The position numbers were made by a program, and so were the translations under genes. DNA of 6,417 nt, from the NCBI GenBank assembly GCA_905235825.1, contig CAJONH010000112.1, forward strand, positions 1-6,417. The letters are read 5' to 3'. This document shows, piece by piece, positions 1-5,788 of the stretch; position 1 is the stretch's first letter, and every line of letters begins with the position of its first letter. The notes below the pieces were generated by a model. The model was given only the letters and a program-made list of their open reading frames with translations. It did not search any database and was not told the origin of the DNA. The DNA comes from Candidatus Gastranaerophilales bacterium. GTDB lineage: Bacteria > Cyanobacteriota > Vampirovibrionia > Gastranaerophilales > Gastranaerophilaceae.

Positions 1-84
1 GCTAATGTTACCATTGATACTATTAAACTTATTGCTAATGCTTTAGATGTTGAAGTAAAAGATTTATTTGATTTCTCTTTTTAA
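1..84 (+). CDS. C-terminal end of an XRE/Cro-CI family helix-turn-helix regulator (5' truncated)
   Basis: Frame 1 is open from the window edge to a TAA at 82-84 and gives 27 residues containing TIDTIKLIANALDV followed by KDLFDF. This is the usual ending of a short Cro/CI-type DNA-binding domain: the last helix ('tl.kia.aLdv') and then an 'x-x-LF-x-F' tail. The recognition helix and everything upstream lie outside the window, so its target cannot be judged. It is likely a small cytoplasmic DNA-binding repressor. It converges on the GH13 gene with a 25-bp gap (85-109) and no GC-rich terminator between them. The family assignment rests on a short tail only. Confidence 0.7.
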   Translation, partial: ANVTIDTIKLIANALDVEVKDLFDFSF

Positions 85-109
85 TATATTTTTAAATCAA
101 AAATAAATC

Positions 110-2221
110 TTATACTTTTTCAAAAAAAGTTATACCTGATGCAGGCAGAGAAATATAAGAAAATTGCTCTTTTATATTGTTATTATTAAGGTATTTGCCT
201 TCACCAAAATATTTAATTTCATCGGAATTAAATATTTCTCTCCATTTTCCTTTGGGGAACATTATCCCGTAATTATCTTTGTATGAAATATTTGAGAAAT
301 TAGATACGGAAAAAATTTCATTATATATTTTTCTTGTATAAATAGCGTGTGTATCAGAGTTTTCGTGAACAATTGTTTTTTCAATATGTCCCGAAGCCAA
401 AGCAATATTTTTTGAACATAAGATATTTAAATCCCGTACATAATTGCGTACAGCATTATTTATATAAGCATATTTTTCTGAAGGTACTACGGAAGTGAGT
501 TTTGAATCTAAAAATGCACTTAATCCGGGTTCATAGCCTTTATCTCTCAAGTACGGCTCTGAACCTGTTGAAAATTTTCTAAAAAATTTAAAGTAAGATA
601 AATTAGCTTCTTCATCACCTTGAAATACCATTTTTGCACCGGGAATAGAATATACTTTGCCGAGAACGAGTTTATGTTTTTTTACAGCTTGTTTATATGC
701 GTTAAATACTTCATCGGGAGAAAAACAAACGGTCAAATTATTTTGTTTACAGAAGATTTTACGTTCTTCCTCCGTCATTTTTTCATATTCTCCGGTTATA
801 AAGCTGACCGATAATTTATGTGCGGCATGAGCTGCATATTTACACATTATATCAGGTTTACATTCACAAACACAGCTTTCAAGATTTAATTCTTTTGCAA
901 GAATTTTGGATATAAGCCTTGTTCCGTCGATATTTCCGATTTCATCGTGACTCATTATATATTTAACTCTTGTTTGAGCATCTCTAAGTGAATAATCAAA
1001 ATCACATAAATTTTTTATTCTGCAATCCCACATACCAAGAACCGATGCTGCTATTTGTTTATGAAACGGAAAATCCCACTCGGTATCAAAACCCAATGCG
1101 GCAAGTGATACATCATTTTGTTTTATTTTATTTATAAATTGTTCGTGTTTTAGTTCATTTTCTTCATATTCTGCCGGAGTAAAATTATTGGTAACTCTGT
1201 TATCGTTATCTCTGCCGTCTTCTGCAATCATAAATACAAAAGGAGCGTGGTAATTAACTTCGGCAACCATTTCTTTCATTGTAAAATCACTGCACATAAA
1301 TTTTGTCATATCAACACGAAGTCCGTCGCAATGATAGTTTACAACCCAGTTTAATGCTGCTCCGATTATGAAATCTCTTACATATTTACTGCATTCATCA
1401 TTTTCGTAATTAAATTTATATCCGAAACAGTTTATACCTTCGATATAAGGGCCTGTATTCTGCAATTCGGCTATATCGGGCCCTAAATGATTTGGAACAA
1501 TATCCATAATAACATTTAAACCGAGTTTGTGGGCATAATCAACAAGCTCTTTTAAATCGTCAGGAGTACCGTATGTGTGGTTTGGTGCATATTTATCTAC
1601 CCCGTCATATCCCCAGTTAAATGAATATGTATTTTCTACGGGCATTATTTCTATAGCATTAAAGTGCATTTCTGCTATTTCATCCAGCTTATTTTTTGCC
1701 GATTTGAAAGTTCCTTCTTTTGTCAGAGTTCCGATATGCATTTCATAAATTCTAAGGGCTTCAACCGGCAGCAGTTTATTTGTTTCACTTGATAGTCTGC
1801 TTATTTTTGAAGGATTTTCTCCCGTCATCCATTTTTTATCCGTCCAATTAAAAAGAGTGTGGTTATAAATTCTTGACCATTTAAAATATCCGTCCTGCCA
1901 CATTGAACAAGGGTCTTTTACTGCCGTTAGTTCATTTTTATAATCTATTACAAAACGATATCTGTCGCCGTTAGTTATTATTCCTGCATTAATAACCAAA
2001 TACCATACACAAGCCGATTCTTGTATCATATCATATTTTTGAACGGGTTTATTTTTGGGTTTGATTTCCAGTGTTACGTTTTTAACATCACGAAACGTTA
2101 AAAGACGAAACATGACGGAATTATCGTGCAAAAAATATGCACCTAAATGTTTTCCCGATTTATTAAATATGCAGGGAGATGTGCCTGAATTAATATTGTT
2201 TATGTAGTTAGAATTTTCCAT
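110..2221 (-). CDS. GH13 alpha-amylase family enzyme, branching-enzyme/trehalohydrolase-like
   Basis: This 703-residue cytoplasmic enzyme (no signal peptide) should act on alpha-1,4-glucan chains through a retaining GH13 mechanism. In order it shows an N-terminal beta-sandwich (E-set/CBM48-like, about 20-130, ending in DP-S-WQ and F-NWTD--W), a TIM barrel opening with YEMHIGTLTKEGTF (159-172) and WGYDGVDKYAP (203-213), and a C-terminal beta domain (about 610-703) with a branching-enzyme-like KWREIFNSD. All catalytic motifs are intact: region I DIVPNH (240-245), region II GLRVD with nucleophile D304, region III IAED with acid/base E334, and region IV SHDEIGN with D426. Region III (IAEDGRD-D-R) resembles malto-oligosyltrehalose trehalohydrolase (TreZ), whereas SHDE and the C-terminal domain resemble GlgB, so the reaction is undecided. 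Odd feature: an insertion of roughly 85 residues (about 431-517) with six cysteines between region IV and the IPGAKMVFQGDE strand. The ATG has no Shine-Dalgarno sequence. No glycogen or trehalose gene is adjacent in the window. Confidence 0.9.
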   Translation of the reverse strand: MENSNYINNINSGTSPCIFNKSGKHLGAYFLHDNSVMFRLLTFRDVKNVTLEIKPKNKPVQKYDMIQESACVWYLVINAGIITNGDRYRFVIDYKNELTAVKDPCSMWQDGYFKWSRIYNHTLFNWTDKKWMTGENPSKISRLSSETNKLLPVEALRIYEMHIGTLTKEGTFKSAKNKLDEIAEMHFNAIEIMPVENTYSFNWGYDGVDKYAPNHTYGTPDDLKELVDYAHKLGLNVIMDIVPNHLGPDIAELQNTGPYIEGINCFGYKFNYENDECSKYVRDFIIGAALNWVVNYHCDGLRVDMTKFMCSDFTMKEMVAEVNYHAPFVFMIAEDGRDNDNRVTNNFTPAEYEENELKHEQFINKIKQNDVSLAALGFDTEWDFPFHKQIAASVLGMWDCRIKNLCDFDYSLRDAQTRVKYIMSHDEIGNIDGTRLISKILAKELNLESCVCECKPDIMCKYAAHAAHKLSVSFITGEYEKMTEEERKIFCKQNNLTVCFSPDEVFNAYKQAVKKHKLVLGKVYSIPGAKMVFQGDEEANLSYFKFFRKFSTGSEPYLRDKGYEPGLSAFLDSKLTSVVPSEKYAYINNAVRNYVRDLNILCSKNIALASGHIEKTIVHENSDTHAIYTRKIYNEIFSVSNFSNISYKDNYGIMFPKGKWREIFNSDEIKYFGEGKYLNNNNIKEQFSYISLPASGITFFEKV

Positions 2222-2231
2222 ATATAAAAAC

Positions 2232-2260
2232 AGTATTCAACAATATTTTGTTTTTGTCTA
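2232..2260 (-). promoter_or_regulatory. Candidate promoter of the GH13 gene
   Basis: Read on the minus strand, a -35-like TAGACA (2255-2260, five of six matches to TTGACA) is followed after 17 bp by a -10-like AATACT (2232-2237, four of six). Transcription would start about 4 nt before the ATG, leaving almost no leader, which agrees with the missing Shine-Dalgarno. A second minus-strand hexamer, TATAAT at 2263-2268, would give a leader of about 35 nt, but I see no good -35 for it. This is a prediction from motif matching only. Confidence 0.4.
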
Positions 2261-2264
2261 TAAT
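2237..2264 (+). promoter_or_regulatory. Candidate ribF promoter, predicted leaderless
   Basis: A perfect -10 hexamer TATAAT lies at 2259-2264. A weak -35 (TTCAAC, 2237-2242) is 16 bp upstream. The expected start point, about 7 nt after the -10, falls on or next to the A of the ribF ATG at 2271. The 20 bases before that ATG contain no purine-rich Shine-Dalgarno sequence, so a leaderless transcript is the simplest reading. The -10 overlaps the -35 of the opposing GH13 promoter. Confidence 0.5.
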
Positions 2265-2270
2265 TATATT

Positions 2271-3218
2271 ATGAAAATCCATAATGAATTAACATATATT
2301 AATAATTCTTCACTTGCACTCGGATATTTTGACGGACTTCACCTCGGTCATAAAGTTGTATTGAAAAATGCGATAAATATTGCGAAACAAAATAATACGC
2401 AATCGACAGTTATAATTTTTCGCACTCACCCGCTTTCTGTTATATCAGATAAAAAAATTGAACAAATTTTAACTCTTAATGAAAAGCTCGAAATACTTAA
2501 TAAAATTGGTATAGACAATGTGATACTCTTAAATTTTGAGGATTATGCATCTGTAAAGGCACAGTTTTATCTTGAAAATATTCTTGTAAAATACTTTTCT
2601 CCGATAGCAATAACAACAGGATTTAATCATAGTTTTGGTTTTAATAAAGAAGGAAACAGCAGTTTTTTAAAAAAATATCAAAATAAATACGGATATAAAT
2701 ATTTTGAAATTCCGCCGTTTACTTATGACGGCAGTATTGTCAGCTGCTCTGTTATAAGAAATTTAATTGCTTCAGGTGATTTTTATGAGGCAGATAAATT
2801 ACTCGGATACAATTTTTTTGTGAGAGGAAATGTTGTAACAGGCGATAAAATAGCTTCAAAACTTGGTTTCGCAAGTGCAAATATAGTTTATCCCAAAGAT
2901 AAAATTCAAATTCCTTTCGGAGTATATTTTGTAAAGGTAAAATATGATAATGAAATATATACGGGTGTTTTAAACCATGGTTATGCACCTACGCTGAATA
3001 ATGAGGTTCACATTAAAACAGAAGTGCATATTATAGAGTTTAATAAGAATATTTACGGAAAAGAAATAGAAATTTCTTTTATTGCAAAAATAAGAAATCA
3101 ACAAAAATTTGAAAATATTGAAAAATTGAAATCTCAAATAATAAGGGATATTGCTTTTACGCAAATATATGAAAAGTTTTTAAACGGTCATTTTTCAATG
3201 ACTCGAAATAAATTTTAA
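2271..3218 (+). CDS. ribF: Bifunctional riboflavin kinase/FAD synthetase RibF
   Basis: This cytoplasmic enzyme of 315 residues, the usual length for the family, phosphorylates riboflavin to FMN and then adenylylates FMN to FAD. The N-terminal nucleotidyltransferase domain (about 1-180) shows GYFDGLHLGH (18-27), the FRTHP motif (50-54), GFNHSFG (117-123), and SCSVIR (158-163) in place of the common SST-IR. The C-terminal kinase domain (about 181-305) shows GDKIASKLGF, N235 and PT (240-241) of the NxGxxPT loop, the probable catalytic base E251 in TEVHIIEF, and LKSQIIRDI. The kinase PTAN motif is ASAN here (201-204): the ATP/Mg-binding Thr becomes Ser, Asn is kept and Pro is lost. The start is supported because the catalytic motif begins at residue 18, as in other RibF proteins, although there is no ribosome binding site. 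The next gene downstream encodes an FAD enzyme. Confidence 0.95.
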   Translation: MKIHNELTYINNSSLALGYFDGLHLGHKVVLKNAINIAKQNNTQSTVIIFRTHPLSVISDKKIEQILTLNEKLEILNKIGIDNVILLNFEDYASVKAQFYLENILVKYFSPIAITTGFNHSFGFNKEGNSSFLKKYQNKYGYKYFEIPPFTYDGSIVSCSVIRNLIASGDFYEADKLLGYNFFVRGNVVTGDKIASKLGFASANIVYPKDKIQIPFGVYFVKVKYDNEIYTGVLNHGYAPTLNNEVHIKTEVHIIEFNKNIYGKEIEISFIAKIRNQQKFENIEKLKSQIIRDIAFTQIYEKFLNGHFSMTRNKF

Positions 3219-3333
3219 TCTAATCCGTTTTCGCATTCTGCCGCCGAAATATTCTGATAATATCGATGTATCAAAACAGGGGATGTATTTTGACTATATT
3301 TTTTTCATAAATAATTTTGAAAGGAATAAAATT
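3219..3333. other. 115-bp ribF to flavoenzyme gap with a less AT-rich segment
   Basis: The segment 3222-3285 has 26 G/C in 64 bases by hand count (about 41%), clearly above its surroundings. It has no good terminator hairpin; the best inverted repeats are 5-bp arms such as TTTCG/CGAAA. An isolated -10-like GATAAT (3256-3261) and a TTGACT (3290-3295) are present, but neither has a properly spaced partner, so no promoter is claimed. A direct repeat GATGTAT occurs at 3265-3271 and 3282-3288. The minus strand is open for about 29 codons, ending with TAA at 3215-3217, without a start codon or ribosome binding site, so it could be a gene remnant or chance. Confidence 0.4.
3319..3326 (+). promoter_or_regulatory. 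Ribosome binding site fixing the flavoenzyme start
   Basis: GAAAGGAA lies 7 bases before the ATG at 3334. This decides the start in favour of MSEKVVIIGGG over the in-frame ATG at 3283, which would add 17 residues that match nothing in the family and has no Shine-Dalgarno at the right distance. Confidence 0.75.
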
Positions 3334-4698
3334 ATGAGTGAAAAAGTTGTGATAATAGGCGGTGGTGCAGCAGGACCAAAAACGGCAGCAAAATTAAGAC
3401 GTTTAAAGGCTGATACTGATATAGAGCTTTATACACAGGAGGATATAATTTCATATTCGGCTTGCGGACTTCCGTATTTTATCGAAAATATTATACAAAA
3501 TCCCGAAACTCTGATATTAAGAACACCTGAAGATTTTAAAAAGCAAAATATTAACGTTTTTACAAAACATAAATGTATAAAAGTAAATACTGAGAACAAG
3601 ACGGTATTGATTAAAAATATTGAAACAAACGAAGAATTTAATGTTTCTTATGATGTACTGGTAATAGCGACGGGGGCAGTTCCCGTAATTCCGAATATTC
3701 AAGGAATAAACCTGAAAAATATTTTTACGTTAAGAACCATAAGAGACGGTATAAATATAAAACAAAAAATGAGAGAGTCTAAAAGAGCGGTTTTAATCGG
3801 CGGAGGTTATATTTCAATTGAAACAATGGAAGCACTGATATCCAATAATCTTGATGTTACATTAATTGAAAAACATTCGCATATTTTAAAAATGTTTGAT
3901 GAAGATTTAGCTGAAATGGTAAAAGATTATATTATAGGAAGAAATCCGGGGCAGGCTCATATTTTAACAAACGAAAATGTAATAAAATTTGAAGGAAATT
4001 CAAAGGGCGAAGTAGAAAAAGTCATAACAGAATCGGGTAAAATAATCGAAACGGATTTTGTTGTATTAGGTACCGGAGTCCGTCCGAATACCGATTTTTT
4101 AAAAGACAGCGGAATAAAACTCGGAGTTTATAACAGCATTAAAGTTGATACAACTATGAAAACTAATAAACAGGGAGTCTATGCCGTTGGTGATTGTACT
4201 CATGATTTTAATTTGGTTACAAATCGCCACGTCTGGGTTCCGTTGGGTTCTACGGCAAATAAAGAAGGAAGATGTGCTGCAATTAATATTGCAGGTGAAA
4301 ATTGTATTTTTGAAGGTATTTTAAATTCAACTATTACCAAATATTTTGATTTGACAATTTCAATCATAGGAATAAGTAAAAAAGAAGCAGATAAACTCGG
4401 TTTTCAAAGTGAATTTGCAATCGTAACAAAGCGTGATAAGGCAGGATATATGCCTGATACGGGAAATATGACACTAAAACTTCTTGTGGATAAAAATAAC
4501 CATACAATATTAGGACTTCAAGGTATAGGTGAAGGTGATGTTAATCAAAGAATTAATACGGTTATTCCTGCAATAATGGGAAAAACAAAAATAGAAACAT
4601 TTATGAATTTGGATTTACCCTATGCTCCGCCTTATTCTCCGGCTATAGATCCTGTTTTAAATGCAGCACAAATTGTTTATCAAAAAATTATTGATTGA
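3334..4698 (+). CDS. cdr: CoA-disulfide reductase / NADH oxidase family flavoprotein
   Basis: This 454-residue cytoplasmic FAD enzyme probably uses NAD(P)H to reduce coenzyme A disulfide (or related persulfides/polysulfides), with NADH oxidase as the alternative. It shows the N-terminal FAD dinucleotide fold VIIGGGAAG (6-14), the single redox cysteine C44 in SYSACGLPYF, IATGAVP (111-117), a second dinucleotide fold LIGGGYIS (154-161) whose strand ends in E180, suggesting NADH preference, and the FAD motif YAVGDC (283-288). The C-terminal dimerisation domain has Y372 and Y430. Their spacing of 58 equals that of the two active-site tyrosines of Staphylococcus aureus CoA-disulfide reductase (Y361, Y419), which favours that activity. 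The third glycine of the NAD motif is serine (S161). There is no C-terminal rhodanese domain as found in the CoADR-RHD group. The start is set by the ribosome binding site. It lies 115 bp after ribF, which makes its cofactor. Confidence 0.85.
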   Translation: MSEKVVIIGGGAAGPKTAAKLRRLKADTDIELYTQEDIISYSACGLPYFIENIIQNPETLILRTPEDFKKQNINVFTKHKCIKVNTENKTVLIKNIETNEEFNVSYDVLVIATGAVPVIPNIQGINLKNIFTLRTIRDGINIKQKMRESKRAVLIGGGYISIETMEALISNNLDVTLIEKHSHILKMFDEDLAEMVKDYIIGRNPGQAHILTNENVIKFEGNSKGEVEKVITESGKIIETDFVVLGTGVRPNTDFLKDSGIKLGVYNSIKVDTTMKTNKQGVYAVGDCTHDFNLVTNRHVWVPLGSTANKEGRCAAINIAGENCIFEGILNSTITKYFDLTISIIGISKKEADKLGFQSEFAIVTKRDKAGYMPDTGNMTLKLLVDKNNHTILGLQGIGEGDVNQRINTVIPAIMGKTKIETFMNLDLPYAPPYSPAIDPVLNAAQIVYQKIID

Positions 4699-4722
4699 CT
4701 TTCATAATCTATATAATGTTAT

Positions 4723-4750
4723 TTGTTTTTTCGGATAAAAATAGTATAAT
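4723..4750 (+). promoter_or_regulatory. Promoter of the glycosyltransferase gene
   Basis: TTGTTT (4723-4728) and a perfect TATAAT (4745-4750) are separated by 16 bp in the 84-bp gap after the flavoenzyme gene. Transcription would start near 4757, giving a leader of about 25 nt that contains the GCGAGG ribosome binding site (4767-4772). Another TATAAT at 4712-4717 has only a poorly spaced TTGATT (15 bp) before it. Having its own promoter suggests this gene begins a separate transcription unit. Confidence 0.55.
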
Positions 4751-4766
4751 TAGTAAAGTTGGTTTT

Positions 4767-4772
4767 GCGAGG
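4767..4772 (+). promoter_or_regulatory. Ribosome binding site of the glycosyltransferase gene
   Basis: GCGAGG lies 10 bases before the ATG at 4783. It supports that ATG over the in-frame TTG codons at 4759 (upstream of the site) and 4777 (only 4 bases from it). Confidence 0.5.
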
Positions 4773-4782
4773 TATATTGTTA

Positions 4783-5676
4783 ATGGCAGATAAGGCTTTA
4801 CTTAAACAGTTATTGGAAAGACAGGATTACATTGCTAAATACCTGAGAAAAAATTATATAAATCCTTATTTAGAAGGTGAATTACTTGAATTTAATTTAA
4901 AACCCAAAAAAGATTTACATACGGATAAAATAATGTGGCAGTTTTGGGGTCAGGGAGTTGATGAGAGTACACACCCTGTTGTTAAATCATCATTTTTTTC
5001 CGTTGGACTAAATAAAGGCGATTATGAAAGAATTATATTAAATAACAATACTATTAGAGATTACATAGATTTACCCGATTTTGTGTATGAAAAGTTAAAG
5101 ACAAATAAAAATTATAATTATGCATTTTTTTCAGATGTATTAAGAGTTTCATTGTTATCTGCTTATGGAGGTGTGTGGCTTGATGCAACCATTTTATTGA
5201 CCGATAAAATACCATCTGAAATTTTAGATTCGGATTTTTTTGCGTATCAAAGGGGAAAACGTCCAGATAATTTTGATATTTTGGAAAATCAGTTCTTATA
5301 TTATTGGTGCTGGGATAAAAATTTCAAAGTTAATCTTTTAAATAGTTTTATTGTTGCAAAAAAAAATCATAAAATAATAAATGCACTAAAAAATATACTT
5401 TTAAATTATTGGTTATATGAAGATTGTATGCTTGATTATTTTCTTTTTCAAATTTTATTTGATGAATTAATGAAAATTGACGAATTTAAACAATTAAATT
5501 GTGATATTGTTTCTGATTATATACCTCATAGAATGCAATATTTCAGAAATAGTGAATATAGTAATGAATTATGGAATTTTATAGTATCTGAATGTTCCAT
5601 TCATAAATTGTCTTATTATAATTGCAGTCCTGATTCTATATTTGGACACGCAATTTCATTATATAATCCGGTTTAA
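4783..5676 (+). CDS. Capsular polysaccharide synthesis-type glycosyltransferase (Caps_synth / GT32-like)
   Basis: This 297-residue protein matches the Caps_synth group of sugar transferases related to GT32. Recognisable signatures are IMWQFWGQGVDESTHP (50-65; family pattern 'kIIWqyWgqG...aP'), the DYIDLPDFV stretch (93-101), and FFSDVLRVSLLSAYGGVWLD (115-134) followed by ATILL, the nucleotide-sugar-binding core. The core reads D134-A-T where GT32 proteins carry D-x-D, so only one of the two acidic residues is present; as I recall, DAT is common in this group. A second half with FIVAKKNHKIINAL (189-202) and YFLFQILFDELM (219-230) also fits. No membrane segment or signal peptide is visible, so it probably works at the inner face of the membrane, adding a sugar to a lipid-linked surface glycan. 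The donor and acceptor cannot be read from the sequence. An exporter gene follows 112 bp downstream. Confidence 0.85.
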   Translation: MADKALLKQLLERQDYIAKYLRKNYINPYLEGELLEFNLKPKKDLHTDKIMWQFWGQGVDESTHPVVKSSFFSVGLNKGDYERIILNNNTIRDYIDLPDFVYEKLKTNKNYNYAFFSDVLRVSLLSAYGGVWLDATILLTDKIPSEILDSDFFAYQRGKRPDNFDILENQFLYYWCWDKNFKVNLLNSFIVAKKNHKIINALKNILLNYWLYEDCMLDYFLFQILFDELMKIDEFKQLNCDIVSDYIPHRMQYFRNSEYSNELWNFIVSECSIHKLSYYNCSPDSIFGHAISLYNPV

Positions 5677-5728
5677 TAGCTGTTTGTCTTATAAAGCAGA
5701 ATTTATTAAAAAACAACTTTATATATTC

Positions 5729-5763
5729 AATGATATAAAACATTATAAATTTATGATATCATT
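5729..5763. repeat. Nested AT-rich palindromes before the ABC transporter gene
   Basis: AATGATAT (5729-5736) and its inverted copy ATATCATT (5756-5763) form 8-bp arms around a 19-base loop. Two perfect 10-bp palindromes overlap the loop and the right arm: ATAAATTTAT (5745-5754) and ATGATATCAT (5753-5762). The element ends 25 bp before the ATG of the transporter gene. It could be an operator for a dimeric regulator or a weak leader hairpin. In DNA this AT-rich, such symmetry can also arise by chance. Confidence 0.4.
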
Positions 5764-5772
5764 TTGATGAAT

Positions 5773-5778
5773 AGGGAG
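5773..5778 (+). promoter_or_regulatory. Ribosome binding site of the ABC transporter gene
   Basis: AGGGAG lies 10 bases before the ATG at 5789 and is the strongest Shine-Dalgarno sequence in the window. It confirms that start, which also places the first membrane helix where expected. I see no well-formed promoter in the 112-bp gap 5677-5788, so the gene may be read through from the glycosyltransferase. Confidence 0.65.
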
Positions 5779-5788
5779 AAGTTGTTAA

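Noticed and set aside
111..134. Hairpin with ACTTTTT/AAAAAGT arms and a 3-base loop near the end of the GH13 gene, as a terminator for the converging genes
   Set aside because: The stem is almost all A-T with one bulge, lies inside the GH13 coding end, and has no following T-run on the plus strand. Poly-A/T coding sequence explains it.
620..814. Plus-strand open frame of 64 codons inside the GH13 gene
   Set aside because: It is antisense to a gene with intact catalytic motifs and has no ribosome binding site or recognisable family. It is a shadow frame.
2752..3164. Minus-strand open frames inside ribF (2752-2988 and 2970-3164)
   Set aside because: They run against a well-conserved RibF reading frame and show no family resemblance or start signals. 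AT-rich antisense shadows.
3290..3316. Promoter for the flavoenzyme formed by TTGACT (3290-3295) and an ATAAT-like -10
   Set aside because: The spacing would be only 14-15 bp, and the start point would fall inside or after the Shine-Dalgarno site, so it would not give a normal message.
3283..3333. N-terminal extension of the flavoenzyme from the ATG at 3283 (17 extra residues)
   Set aside because: The extension (MYFDYIFFINNF...) matches nothing in the family. The ATG at 3334 has GAAAGGAA 7 bases upstream and puts the FAD fold at the very N-terminus, as usual.
4759..4782. TTG start for the glycosyltransferase, adding 8 residues
   Set aside because: This TTG lies about where transcription is expected to begin (near 4757) and before the GCGAGG site, which is placed to serve the ATG at 4783.
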